From: Flavobacterium franklandianum
Lineage (GTDB): Bacteria; Bacteroidota; Bacteroidia; Flavobacteriales; Flavobacteriaceae
NCBI RefSeq assembly: GCF_007097365.1
Contig: NZ_VJZR01000002.1
Coordinates: forward strand, 205,464-269,463
DNA length: 64,000 nucleotides
Direction: 5' to 3'
Made by a program: the position numbers and the translations under genes. Each line of letters begins with the position of its first letter. Position 1 is the first letter of the stretch. Of this stretch, positions 45,059 to 53,865 are shown piece after piece. The notes below the pieces were generated by a model. The model made no database searches and was not told the origin of the DNA. It worked only from the letters and a program-made list of their open reading frames with translations.

Positions 45059-47098
45059 ATGAACAAAAAAATTGACAATTTAGCCGCTGACAACATTAGA
45101 GCATTAGCCATATCGATGGTAGAAAAGGCAAATTCAGGACACCCTGGAGGAGCAATGGGAGGCGCTGATTTTTTACACATTTTATATTCAGAATATTTAA
45201 ATTTTGATCCAACGGAGATGAATTGGCCTTTCAGAGATCGTTTCTTTATGGATGCGGGACACTTATCGGCTTTGATGTATTCACAATATAGTTTATTAGG
45301 AAATTATTCAAAAGAAGATTTGCAAAATTTCAGACAATGGGGTTCTGTAACTCCTGGACATCCTGAAGTAGATGTTCTGAGAGGAATAGAAAACACTTCT
45401 GGACCACTAGGACAAGGACACGCAATGGGAGTTGGAGCTGCAATAGCTGCCAAATTTTTAGATGCTAGATTCGAAAGTTTATTTACACATAAAATATACG
45501 GTTTTATCACAGATGGAGGAGTTCAAGAAGAAATTTCTCAAGGAGTTGGTCGAATTGCTGGACATTTAGGACTGAATAATTTTATCATGTTCTACGACTC
45601 GAATGATGTGCAACTTTCTTCTATGACTGACGAAGTTACATCCGAAGACACAACAATGAAATATGAAGCTTGGGGATGGAAAGTCATCAATATCGACGGT
45701 CACGATCACGAGCAAATCCGAAAAGCATTAGACGATGCCAATGCAGAAACCGAAAGACCTACTTTGATTATTGGTAAAACCATTATGGGTAAAGGTTGCG
45801 TTTTGGCCAATGGTGATATGTACGAAGGCGAATGCGAATTGCACGGAAAACCAATTGGTGACACTAAAGCCGATTTTACACAAACCTTAATCAATTTAGG
45901 AGCCAATCCAGAAAGTTCTTTTGATATTTACGAAGATGTTCAAGCGTATTATTCAGAAGTATTGGCTAAAAAAGTGGCGAATGCTGCAATAAAAAAAGAG
46001 ACTATTGCTGCTTGGAAAAAAGCAAACCCAGCTTTGTCACAAAAAATGGAAATGTTCCTTTCTGGTGTTCTTCCTGATTTAGATTTGAGCCAAGTAGTTC
46101 AAAAAGCAAATGTGGCTACAAGAGAAGCTTCTTCGGCAGTATTAGGATATTTAGCAGAAAATTTAGAAAACGTAATTGTTTCTTCAGCGGATTTATCCAA
46201 CAGTGATAAAACGGATGGTTTCTTGAAAAAAACGACTGTTCTGCAAAAAAATAATTTCAAAGGTGCTTTTTTACAAGCTGGAGTTGCTGAGTTGACAATG
46301 ACTGCTATCGCAAACGGAATCGCCCTTCACGGAGGAGTAGTTCCTGTGGTGGCTACATTCTTTGTATTCTCAGATTATATGAAACCAGCTATAAGATTGG
46401 CTGCCATTCAAGAATTGCCAGTGAAATATGTTTTGACTCACGATTCATTTAGAGTAGGAGAGGACGGACCAACCCACCAACCCATTGAGCAAGAAGCACA
46501 AATGCGTTTGATGGAAAAAATCAAAAACCATTCAGGTCACCAAAGTTTATTGGCACTTCGCCCTGCCGATGCTATCGAAACTTCAGTAGCTTGGGATATG
46601 GCTTTGAAAAACACTACGACACCAACCGCTTTAATACTTTCAAGACAAAACATTAAAGACATTCCAGCAACAGGAGCTTCAAGATATCAAGAGGCAACAG
46701 AAGCTAATAAAGGAGGTTATTTAGTGAAGTCAACACCAAATCCAGATATTACTTTATTTGCCAACGGTTCGGAGGTTTCTACACTTATGGATGCTGCAGC
46801 GATTTTGGAAAAAGAGAATAATTTGAAAGTGAATGTAGCTTCTATCATCTCTGAAGGGTTGTTCAAACAACAATCAGCAGCATACCAAGAAAGCGTTATT
46901 CCTAAAGGGAAATTAGTTTTCGGGCTCACCGCTGGACTTCCTGTAAACTTAGAAGGATTGATAGGCGATAGCGGAAAAGTGATTGGATTAGACCATTTTG
47001 GTTATTCGGCACCAGCAAGTGTTTTGGATCAAAAATTTGGATTCAATCCTGAAAGTGCTTCAAAAGAAATTCTAAAATACATCGAAGAAAGTAAATAA
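45059..47098 (+). CDS. tkt: Transketolase
   Basis: The 679-residue thiamin-diphosphate enzyme moves two-carbon units in the pentose phosphate pathway. It is full-length (PP, Pyr and C-terminal domains). Conserved parts are MVEKANSGHPGGAMGGADF and TPGHPEVDVLRGIENTSGPLGQG near the start. FRVGEDGPTHQPIEQEAQ is in the Pyr domain. The ThDP/metal motif is unusual: FITDGGVQEE ... FYDSND, where GDG...NN is expected. The start at 45059 (MNKKIDNLAADNIRAL) fits the family; an upstream in-frame start at 44987 would add an AT-rich stretch. A terminator follows. Confidence 0.93.
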   Translation: MNKKIDNLAADNIRALAISMVEKANSGHPGGAMGGADFLHILYSEYLNFDPTEMNWPFRDRFFMDAGHLSALMYSQYSLLGNYSKEDLQNFRQWGSVTPGHPEVDVLRGIENTSGPLGQGHAMGVGAAIAAKFLDARFESLFTHKIYGFITDGGVQEEISQGVGRIAGHLGLNNFIMFYDSNDVQLSSMTDEVTSEDTTMKYEAWGWKVINIDGHDHEQIRKALDDANAETERPTLIIGKTIMGKGCVLANGDMYEGECELHGKPIGDTKADFTQTLINLGANPESSFDIYEDVQAYYSEVLAKKVANAAIKKETIAAWKKANPALSQKMEMFLSGVLPDLDLSQVVQKANVATREASSAVLGYLAENLENVIVSSADLSNSDKTDGFLKKTTVLQKNNFKGAFLQAGVAELTMTAIANGIALHGGVVPVVATFFVFSDYMKPAIRLAAIQELPVKYVLTHDSFRVGEDGPTHQPIEQEAQMRLMEKIKNHSGHQSLLALRPADAIETSVAWDMALKNTTTPTALILSRQNIKDIPATGASRYQEATEANKGGYLVKSTPNPDITLFANGSEVSTLMDAAAILEKENNLKVNVASIISEGLFKQQSAAYQESVIPKGKLVFGLTAGLPVNLEGLIGDSGKVIGLDHFGYSAPASVLDQKFGFNPESASKEILKYIEESK

Positions 47099-47230
47099 TA
47101 AAACCTGTTGAACTTTACTATTTTCCGCAATTCAGATATTGTTTGTTGCCAAGACGGATTTGATTTGGCTAACTTTTTTGCTGATTTTAAAAATCAAAAT
47201 AACTAGAATAAGTTCAATCTTTTTAATAGA

Positions 47231-47262
47231 AAACCCTATAAATCTTATGATTTATAGGGTTT
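47231..47262. terminator. Terminator after transketolase
   Basis: A perfect 14-bp stem (AAACCCTATAAATC / GATTTATAGGGTTT) with a 4-base loop is followed by T. It works on the plus strand and could also act on the minus strand. Confidence 0.85.
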
Positions 47263-47343
47263 TTATATTTTAATTTCTTTAATTGAAATCGATAAACAGG
47301 TTTTGGGATTGATCCAAAACCATGGCTTCTATACGTACTAAAT

Positions 47344-47377
47344 AAAAAAAACTCCATTATTTCTAATGAAGTTTTTT
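47344..47377 (-). terminator. Terminator after tRNA-Val
   Basis: On the minus strand a hairpin with AAAAAACTTCATTA and TAATGGAGTTTTTTTT arms, one mismatch, directly follows the tRNA and ends in T. Confidence 0.75.
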
Positions 47378-47378
47378 G

Positions 47379-47453
47379 TGGGCGATGAGGGGTTCGAACC
47401 CCCGACCCCCTCGGTGTAAACGAGGTGCTCTGAACCAGCTGAGCTAATCGCCC
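47379..47453 (-). tRNA. tRNA-Val (anticodon TAC)
   Basis: On the minus strand the acceptor GGGCGAT pairs with ATCGCCC. The D arm is AGCTCAGCTGGTTCAGAGC and the anticodon arm is CCTCG-TTTACAC-CGAGG with anticodon TAC. The T arm is GGGGG-TTCGAAC-CCCTC with mismatches. The discriminator is A, and CCA is not encoded. Its own promoter (47488-47517) and terminator flank it. Confidence 0.93.
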
Positions 47454-47487
47454 TTTCGGGTTGCAATTTCTTGCGTTATTGCGAGTG

Positions 47488-47517
47488 CAAATATACATCT
47501 CTTTTTTATATTCACAA
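47488..47517 (-). promoter_or_regulatory. tRNA-Val promoter (-33 TTG, -7 TATATTTG)
   Basis: On the minus strand TTG (47517-47515), a 19-base spacer and TATATTTG (47495-47488) make a full Bacteroidota promoter with the same spacing as the tRNA-fMet promoter. Confidence 0.75.
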
Positions 47518-47533
47518 GCAAAATATTAAAAAA

Positions 47534-48754
47534 CTATAAAATTTCTGCAACAACAAAGGTACTTCCCCCAAGAAAGATCAAGTCAGTTTTTGAAGCGTTT
47601 TGTAATGCTTTTGTGTAAGATTCTGAAACAGAATTATATGCTTTTCCTTTGAGTTTAAATATTGCCGCTTTTTCTTGTAGAATTTTAGTATTTAATCCGC
47701 GTGGAATATTGGGTTTGCAGAAATAATAAATGGCATTTGTTGGAAATAATGGCAATATTTCATTTAAATCTTTGTCGTTTACCACTCCCAAAACAATATG
47801 CAGAGTATCAAATTTTTCTTTTTGGATTTGCTTCATCACGATTTCCAATCCATTTTTGTTATGAGCGGTATCACAAATGATTTTTGGAAACGTACCCAGT
47901 TGTTGCCATCTTCCAAGAAGTCCAGTGTTTTTAACGACATTCAATAAACCAGTAATAATATCTTCTTGCGAAATAATAAATTCTTTTTGTGAATTTATTA
48001 TTTCAATGGTTTGGATCACCGTTTTCTTATTGTGCATTTGATAATCTCCTAATAAATCTGAAGGTGTATCTACAGTTATTAATTCCGAAGCAAAATAAAT
48101 TTCCGATTGATTCAATTTTGCTTTCTCCAAGAAAACAGGTTTTGTTTCATTCGTATATTCGCCAATAACAACTGGTATTCTAGGTTTTATAATTCCTGCC
48201 TTTTCAAATGCAATTGCTTCAAGTGTATTTCCTAGGAATTGAGTGTGGTCTAATCCAATATTTGTAATCACTGAAACTAGCGGTGTGATAATATTAGTGG
48301 CGTCTAATCTTCCGCCCATTCCCACTTCGATAATGGCAATGTCCACTTTTTCTTTGGCAAAATATTCGAAAGCCAAACCCACCGTCATTTCGAAGAAGCT
48401 CATATCATTGGCTTCAAAAAAAGTTTTGTTTTTAGTAATGAATTCACATACAAAATTTTCTGAAATTTCAATTCCATTAATTTTGATGCGTTCCCTGTAA
48501 TCTTTTAAATGGGGCGATGTGTATAAACCCACGGTATACCCCGCTTCCTGAAATATCGAAGCCAACATATGCGAAGTGGAACCTTTGCCATTGGTTCCTG
48601 CAACGTGAATGCATTTAAGGACTTTCTCTGGATTGTTTAGATGATTTGCCAGTAAATAGGCATTTGTCAAATCTTTTTTATAAGCCGAAGCGCCCTGAAG
48701 TTGGTACATCGGCAATTGATTAAACATCCAGTTTATGGTTTCTTGATAGTTCAT
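47534..48754 (-). CDS. folC: Bifunctional folylpolyglutamate/dihydrofolate synthase
   Basis: The 406-residue Mur-ligase-family enzyme adds glutamate to folates in the cytoplasm. It shows the P-loop HVAGTNGKGSTSHML (near residue 50), TSPHLKDYRERIKING, and DIAIIEVGMGGRLDATNI with the Mg-binding Glu. FLGNTLEAIAFEKAGIIK and the C-terminal DTAHNKNGLE are also present. The length is typical. It is transcribed toward tRNA-Val and is divergent from exbB. Confidence 0.94.
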   Translation of the reverse strand: MNYQETINWMFNQLPMYQLQGASAYKKDLTNAYLLANHLNNPEKVLKCIHVAGTNGKGSTSHMLASIFQEAGYTVGLYTSPHLKDYRERIKINGIEISENFVCEFITKNKTFFEANDMSFFEMTVGLAFEYFAKEKVDIAIIEVGMGGRLDATNIITPLVSVITNIGLDHTQFLGNTLEAIAFEKAGIIKPRIPVVIGEYTNETKPVFLEKAKLNQSEIYFASELITVDTPSDLLGDYQMHNKKTVIQTIEIINSQKEFIISQEDIITGLLNVVKNTGLLGRWQQLGTFPKIICDTAHNKNGLEIVMKQIQKEKFDTLHIVLGVVNDKDLNEILPLFPTNAIYYFCKPNIPRGLNTKILQEKAAIFKLKGKAYNSVSESYTKALQNASKTDLIFLGGSTFVVAEIL

Positions 48755-48878
48755 TTTTCTAATAAAATAAGGGGTATTTAAAATATTTTTCGTTTTTTTT
48801 AGTTTAATAGTAGATCGAAAAGTATCTTTAGTGCAAATTTCAAATAATTTTTAGAATTAATGAGTAAAATAATAATAT

Positions 48879-49574
48879 ATGTTTAGTTTAATACAATTAC
48901 AAGCCGATACTATCGCAAATGCCACTTCAAGTGTTGTTATAGAAAAAATTGCAACAAATAATGAAATATCCGTTTTAGAATTTATTTTAAAAGGTGGGTT
49001 TTTCTTAATTCCAATTGCATTTCTCTTATTTTACACTTTTTATTTGATTATAGAACGTTATTTATTCATTCATAAAGCGTCAAAAATAGATCCTCTTATG
49101 ATGCGAGATGTCAGAGATAATCTTAATTCTGGCAAGCTGGATAGAGCATTGTCAATCGTCGAGAGAAATAATACATCTTCTGGAAATGTTATAAAAGAAG
49201 GAATTTTATTAATTGGCAGGCCTATAGCAGAAATTGAATCGAATATGGATCGCGCTGCCGATATAGAAATTGGCGAAATGGAAAAACATTTGGGACAACT
49301 CGGACTTATCGCTGGGATTGCGCCAACATTAGGATTTATCGGAACCATTTCGGGAGTAATCAAAATATTTTACAGTATTTCGGTTACCGAGAATATCAGT
49401 ATTGGCAATATTTCGGGAGGATTGTACGAAAAAATGATTAGTAGTGGTGCTGGATTGTTAGTAGGTATTATTGCTTACAGTGGATACCATTTATTGAACG
49501 GAAAGATTGATAATTTTGCTTTGAAAATTCAAAAGCAAATACTAGAATTTGCTAATATTATTCAAAAATCATAG
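48879..49574 (+). CDS. exbB: MotA/TolQ/ExbB proton-channel family protein
   Basis: The 231-residue inner-membrane protein has three helices (about residues 35-58, 140-165 and 182-205). The channel motif is LGLIAGIAPTLGFIGTISGVI. It is the ExbB/TolQ-type subunit that, with ExbD and TonB, turns proton flow into energy for outer-membrane transport. It starts a two-gene operon with exbD, 2 bases downstream. The convergent tonB gene lies just beyond a 474-bp repeat-rich gap. Confidence 0.9.
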   Translation: MFSLIQLQADTIANATSSVVIEKIATNNEISVLEFILKGGFFLIPIAFLLFYTFYLIIERYLFIHKASKIDPLMMRDVRDNLNSGKLDRALSIVERNNTSSGNVIKEGILLIGRPIAEIESNMDRAADIEIGEMEKHLGQLGLIAGIAPTLGFIGTISGVIKIFYSISVTENISIGNISGGLYEKMISSGAGLLVGIIAYSGYHLLNGKIDNFALKIQKQILEFANIIQKS

Positions 49575-49576
49575 AG

Positions 49577-49972
49577 ATGTCAATAAAACGAAAAAGAAGA
49601 TTCCACGCCGAAGTCGCCACGTCTTCGCTGAGTGACATTATGTTTTTCTTGTTGTTGTTTTTCCTGATTATATCCACTTTGGCGAATCCAAATGTGATTA
49701 AGATGACATTGCCAAAAGCCAAATCTAACGAGAAAACCAACAAACAATACATTAGTTTATCCGTTACCGAAGACAAGAAATTCTACATAGACAAGCAAGC
49801 TGTTGCTTTCGAAGAATTAGAAATGACTTTAATGACCAAAATGAACAATGAAAAAGATCAAACCGTTATTGTTAGAATTCCCTTCAATTTACAAGTTCAA
49901 GATTTAGTTGATGTGTTACAAATTGGCGTTAGAAATAACTTGAAGTTTGTGATTGCTACTAGTCCAAAATAA
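49577..49972 (+). CDS. exbD: ExbD/TolR family biopolymer transport protein
   Basis: The 131-residue protein has one N-terminal helix (about residues 18-38), with the key Asp in SLSDIMFFLLLFFLIIST, and a small periplasmic domain. Asp in this helix is the proton-path residue. It follows exbB by 2 bases. With the TonB gene opposite it should supply energy for TonB-dependent receptors such as the one at 8.8 kb. Confidence 0.93.
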   Translation: MSIKRKRRFHAEVATSSLSDIMFFLLLFFLIISTLANPNVIKMTLPKAKSNEKTNKQYISLSVTEDKKFYIDKQAVAFEELEMTLMTKMNNEKDQTVIVRIPFNLQVQDLVDVLQIGVRNNLKFVIATSPK

Positions 49973-49996
49973 ATGATTTGTCATTTATTTGGGGCT

Positions 49997-50338
49997 CAAC
50001 GGATTGAAATACGTTGATAAGAGATCTGTCGTTCCTACGGAACTCAACTCAACTTTATATTCCATTTCAACGGATTAAAATCCGTTGCTACAAAATGTGT
50101 CGTTCCTACGGAACTTTTATAATATTTATCTTCAAGAGCCATAGGCTCGACACATTTTGTAGGGACTCAACTTTATATTCCATTTCAACGGATTAAAATC
50201 CGTTACTACAAAATGTGTCGTTCCTACGGAACTTTTATAATATTTATCTTCAAGAGCCATAGGCTCGACATATTTTGTAGGGACGGATTTTAATCCGTCC
50301 AAAATGAAATTGAATAGAAAAAAAAGAGCCATAGGCTC
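49997..50338. repeat. Composite palindrome block with a 118-bp tandem duplication
   Basis: The 474-bp gap 49973-50446 is built of short palindromes. The CAACGGATT...CCGTTG type occurs at 49997, 50068 and 50186. GTTCCTACGGAAC is at 50031, 50102 and 50220. GAGCCATAGGCTC is at 50136, 50254 and 50326, and GGACGGATTTTAATCCGTCC is at 50281. Segments 50047-50164 and 50165-50282 are tandem copies of 118 bp with two differences. Within copy 1 a perfect 15-bp inverted repeat (CTACAAAATGTGTCG at 50088, complement at 50148) encloses two palindromes. It resembles REP/BIME elements moved by RAYT (Y1) transposases. Small frames inside are artefacts. Confidence 0.88.
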
Positions 50339-50375
50339 GATCAATATAATTTCATTTCATAGCGTTTTTATATGG

Positions 50376-50406
50376 AAATGCCTCGGTTTTAAATTCCGAG
50401 GCATTT
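50376..50406. terminator. Hairpin between the repeat block and tonB
   Basis: A perfect 11-bp stem (AAATGCCTCGG / CCGAGGCATTT) with a 9-base loop lies downstream of tonB. T tails are short on both sides, so it is a probable rather than certain terminator. Confidence 0.6.
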
Positions 50407-50446
50407 TCTATTTAAATCTGTGTCAATCCGCTTCCTCGTCCCAATT

Positions 50447-51337
50447 TTAATTCAAATTGAAATTATAAACAATCTTGCCCACTTGTTTCTCCGGTGCATC
50501 GCTGCTGGCATCCCATCGGGTATTCATTGCGGCAATTCTCGCTTGATCCAGTAAACATTTTGCAGTATTGGTAGTTCCTTTTATTCCGGCAATGGCATCA
50601 ATGGTTCTTCCATTTCTATCTACAGAAACTTCGACAACCACTTTTCCAGATTCATTACAGGTATATTTTGGAGCAGGTTTCGAAATAGCTTTTCGGTTTC
50701 CTAACGAATAACCACTTCCATTTCCAGAACCTCCGCCACTTCCTGCGCCGTAACCACTTCCTGTGCCAATTCCGTTGCCAGTTCCATTTCCTCCACCGGT
50801 TCCGCCGCCAGAGCCTCCTGATCCATAATATCCGTTTGAGCTTAAACTCCCGTTCGCTTTTCCTTTATTTCCTGCGGTTTTATCATCGCCGTCACCGCCT
50901 TTATTAGAGCCTTTCATAATACTAGACAGAGCATCATTGGTATTGTTAGAAACCCTTGGTTTTACCACAACTGGTTTTGGTTCTTCTTTTAAAACGGGTG
51001 TTGGTTTTAATGGTTTTTCTTTTTGCGGAATCACTACACTTTCTTCGGTGGAATTTTCCTGAGATAAAATAGATTCGTCAGGTGTAGATTTTGCAGGCGT
51101 TTGTTTGGCTTGGTTTTTTACGTTCAAAACTTCACTTTTATAATTAGCTCCTGAGCCAAAATCGCTATCGCCAAAGTTTACCGTAACGCCACCGCCGCCG
51201 CCGCCGGCACCAATCAATTCTTCTAAATTTGAGGGTGGCCAAAAACGGATGAAGAATAAAATCATCAATAGTGTTCCATATAAAAGTACGGATATTGCTA
51301 ATGATTTCTTTTGGTCAGATGAAATGGTGGAACTCAT
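50447..51337 (-). CDS. tonB: TonB-like energy transducer with long Gly-rich linker
   Basis: The 296-residue protein has an N-terminal membrane anchor (SLAISVLLYGTLLMILFFI, about residues 12-30). A short GAGGGGGGVTVNFG segment and a Pro/Lys-rich stretch (about 85-130) follow. Next is a striking Gly/Ser/Asn/Tyr-rich linker (about 160-220; GSGGGTGGGNGTGNGIGTGS). The C-terminal domain (about 225-296) has YTCNESGKVVVEVSVDRNG and is TonB-like. The linker replaces most of the usual Pro-rich spacer. It is convergent with exbB-exbD. Confidence 0.85.
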   Translation of the reverse strand: MSSTISSDQKKSLAISVLLYGTLLMILFFIRFWPPSNLEELIGAGGGGGGVTVNFGDSDFGSGANYKSEVLNVKNQAKQTPAKSTPDESILSQENSTEESVVIPQKEKPLKPTPVLKEEPKPVVVKPRVSNNTNDALSSIMKGSNKGGDGDDKTAGNKGKANGSLSSNGYYGSGGSGGGTGGGNGTGNGIGTGSGYGAGSGGGSGNGSGYSLGNRKAISKPAPKYTCNESGKVVVEVSVDRNGRTIDAIAGIKGTTNTAKCLLDQARIAAMNTRWDASSDAPEKQVGKIVYNFNLN

Positions 51338-51414
51338 TTAAATTTAAAATTTAAGATACTTTAGTAAAACGTTGAAAATTACTAAAAATTATTAGAAGTA
51401 GAAAACATTAGGTG

Positions 51415-52482
51415 CTATGGTTTATAAATTTCCCCAGAACTATGATCCATTTTTGCACCTGTTACACTGCTCAAAACATTGGTTTCATCTCTTAATTTCA
51501 AAACGCCAAGCAATGCAAAGATTAAAGCTTCCTTGAATTCCAGAATTTTTCTTGACGGAATAATGAGTTTCATTTCAGGCAAATGGAATTGAATTCGTTC
51601 CATTAAAAAATCATTATAAGCACCACCACCTGTAGCTAAAAGTTGTCCAGTTTTATCTTGCAAAGCCAAAGCGATTTGCAAAGCTACGTGTTCTGTAAAA
51701 GTTCGTAATTTGTCTTCAATTGGAATTTCGTAACTTTCGATTATTGGTAAAACAACTTCTTTTACAAACTCAAAACCCAATGATTTCGGGAATTTTTGTT
51801 GGTAATATTCCAATGCGTTTAATTTATTCAATAGATCAGTATTGATTTTTCCTGTTCTGGAAAGCTGCCCTTTATCGTCATAATCCAGCCCCAATTTGTT
51901 GGCATAATAATTCAAAACCGTATTTACTGGCGAAATGTCAAAGGCGATTCGTTTGCCATTTAATTCGAAAGAAACATTCGAAAAACCACCCAAGTTCATA
52001 CAATAATCGTATTCCGAAAACAGAATTCTATCGCCAATGGGCACCAAAGGTGCACCTTGACCACCCAATTTTACATCTTGAACTCTAAAATCGCAAACTA
52101 CAGTTTGATTTGTTAAAGTAGCTATTTCAGGTAAATTGCCAATTTGTAAAGTCAAACCATTTTGAGGTTGGTGCAAAATGGTGTGACCGTGAGAACAAAC
52201 AGCATCTAGATTTTCAATTTTATGCTTTTCGATAAAAGAGGATATAATGGAAGCAAGAAGTTTTGTGTATTCTTTGTTTAATTTTTCCAGTTCAATTTCA
52301 GAATAATCTACAGCTAATTTCAGATGATTAATCCAACTTTGGCTGTAGCCAATGGTTTCACTTTCAATAATTTCGAAAGACCAATTGTTGTTTTCTAAAT
52401 AGAATTTAATATGGGCTAAATCAACACCATCAAGTGAGGTTCCCGACATAACTCCGATAACGTTGTAGTTATTTTTTTTCAT
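51415..52482 (-). CDS. anmK: Anhydro-N-acetylmuramic acid kinase
   Basis: The 355-residue ASKHA-fold kinase opens and phosphorylates anhydroMurNAc during peptidoglycan recycling. It has the family start VIGVMSGTSLDGVDLAHI, then CSHGHTILHQPQNG, LGGQGAPLVPIGD and MNLGGFSNVSF. The nucleotide-binding ATGGGAYNDFLMERI follows. It is complete and cytoplasmic. It is divergent from the acyl-CoA dehydrogenase gene. Confidence 0.94.
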   Translation of the reverse strand: MKKNNYNVIGVMSGTSLDGVDLAHIKFYLENNNWSFEIIESETIGYSQSWINHLKLAVDYSEIELEKLNKEYTKLLASIISSFIEKHKIENLDAVCSHGHTILHQPQNGLTLQIGNLPEIATLTNQTVVCDFRVQDVKLGGQGAPLVPIGDRILFSEYDYCMNLGGFSNVSFELNGKRIAFDISPVNTVLNYYANKLGLDYDDKGQLSRTGKINTDLLNKLNALEYYQQKFPKSLGFEFVKEVVLPIIESYEIPIEDKLRTFTEHVALQIALALQDKTGQLLATGGGAYNDFLMERIQFHLPEMKLIIPSRKILEFKEALIFALLGVLKLRDETNVLSSVTGAKMDHSSGEIYKP

Positions 52483-52508
52483 TAGCCAAATTTACAGAAT
52501 TAAAAATT

Positions 52509-52516
52509 TATCTTTG
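52509..52516 (+). promoter_or_regulatory. Bacteroidota -7 box (TATCTTTG) for the acyl-CoA dehydrogenase
   Basis: TATCTTTG matches TAnnTTTG, 42 nt before the ATG at 52559. The in-frame TTG at 52514 overlaps this box and so is unlikely to be a start. Confidence 0.55.
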
Positions 52517-52558
52517 TTGAAATTATTACAAAAATCACAACTTTTATTTCAAATAATT

Positions 52559-53698
52559 ATGGACTTTAATCTGACCGAGGAACAATTAATGGTGGAAAAA
52601 GCCGCTAGAGATTTTGCTAAAACTGAATTGTTACCCGGTGTAATTGAACGTGATGAGCATTCTAAATTTCCGACCGAGCAAGTAAAAATGATGGGGGAAC
52701 TTGGGTTTTTAGGAATGATGGTTGACCCTAAATATGGTGGTTCAGGATTGGATAGTATTTCCTATGTTTTAGCCATAACCGAAATTGCAAAAATAGATGC
52801 TTCGGCAGCAGTAATTATGTCGGTAAATAACTCTCTGGTTTGTGCCGGAATGGAAAAATATTGTAGTGAAGAACAAAAAATAAAATATTTAGTTCCATTA
52901 GCCAAAGGAGATGTTATTGGCGCTTTTTGTTTGTCTGAACCAGAGGCTGGTAGTGACGCAAGTTCTCAAAAAACTACGGCCATTGATATGGGAGATCACT
53001 ATTTATTGAATGGAACCAAAAACTGGATAACCAATGGAGGAACAGCATCAACTTATTTAGTAATGGCTCAAACAGATGTCGAAAAAGGACATAAAGGAAT
53101 CAATGCTTTTATTGTAGAAAAGGGATGGGCAGGTTTTGATATTGGTCCCAAAGAAAAAAAAATGGGTATTCGTGGATCTGACACACATTCCTTATTATTT
53201 AATGATGTAAAAATTCCAAAAGAAAACAGAATTGGCGCGGATGGCTTCGGTTTTACTTTTGCGATGAATGTATTAAATGGAGGAAGGATTGGGATTGCAT
53301 CTCAAGCATTGGGCATTGCCACTGGAGCTTATGAATTGGCTTTAAACTATTCGCATGTGCGTAAAGCTTTTGGCAAAGAAATATTCAAACATCAAGCAAT
53401 AGCCTTTAAATTGGCCGATATGTATGTAAAAATTACCGCAGCCAAACTATTAATTATGAAAGCCGCCTGCGAAAAAGAGGAAGGCAAAGATATTGCACAT
53501 TCGGGTGCGATGGCAAAATTATATGCTTCTGAAATTGCATTAGAAGTGGCTAACGAAGCAGTCCAAATTCACGGAGGAAATGGATATGTGGCGGAATACC
53601 ACGTAGAACGAATGATGCGCGATTCGAAAATTACTCAAATTTATGAAGGAACTTCAGAGATTCAAAGAATTGTGATATCAAGAGGATTGGTTTCGTAG
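52559..53698 (+). CDS. Acyl-CoA dehydrogenase
   Basis: The 379-residue flavoenzyme starts MDFNLTEEQLMVEKAARDFA and shows the two family signatures, GAFCLSEPEAGSDA and QIHGGNGYVAEYHVERMMRD. The catalytic base is in the C-terminal IYEGTSEIQRI, with the Glu typical of short- and medium-chain enzymes. It oxidises acyl-CoA in beta-oxidation or branched-chain breakdown. The length and start motif match short-chain (butyryl-CoA) dehydrogenases. It is a single gene with its own promoter. Confidence 0.94.
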   Translation: MDFNLTEEQLMVEKAARDFAKTELLPGVIERDEHSKFPTEQVKMMGELGFLGMMVDPKYGGSGLDSISYVLAITEIAKIDASAAVIMSVNNSLVCAGMEKYCSEEQKIKYLVPLAKGDVIGAFCLSEPEAGSDASSQKTTAIDMGDHYLLNGTKNWITNGGTASTYLVMAQTDVEKGHKGINAFIVEKGWAGFDIGPKEKKMGIRGSDTHSLLFNDVKIPKENRIGADGFGFTFAMNVLNGGRIGIASQALGIATGAYELALNYSHVRKAFGKEIFKHQAIAFKLADMYVKITAAKLLIMKAACEKEEGKDIAHSGAMAKLYASEIALEVANEAVQIHGGNGYVAEYHVERMMRDSKITQIYEGTSEIQRIVISRGLVS

Positions 53699-53827
53699 AA
53701 TAGTTTTAGATACTGTTTTTTTTCTATGTCACTTCGAGTTTTTTTAAAATTGTAAATTTTGAAAAGTATCGTTAAGATTTAACAAAAAAACATTCAAACT
53801 GACGATTTAATCAAACAAATTAAACCA

Positions 53828-53865
53828 TTAAGATGTTAAGGAAATTAAGCATTGTTAAGCTTAAC
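53828..53865. repeat. Array of TTAAG motifs upstream of the Crp/Fnr gene
   Basis: TTAAG occurs at 53828, 53836, 53845 and 53855, and the palindrome TTAAGCTTAA ends the array (53855-53864). It lies 62-99 nt upstream of the regulator start. It may be a regulatory array or a degenerate short repeat. Confidence 0.45.

Noticed and set aside
47299..47321. 8-bp hairpin (GGTTTTGG / CCAAAACC) between transketolase and tRNA-Val
   Set aside because: No T run on either side and no gene end close enough; a chance or minor structure is as likely as a terminator.
47223..47498. Minus-strand open frame of 91 codons
   Set aside because: It reads through tRNA-Val and its flanking terminators, so it is not a protein gene.
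50047..50282. Repeat block considered as a CRISPR array
   Set aside because: There are only two 118-bp copies without unique spacers, the repeats are nested palindromes, and no cas genes are near.
50014..50344. Two small open frames in the exbD-tonB gap
   Set aside because: They are made wholly of the palindromic repeats and the 118-bp duplication.
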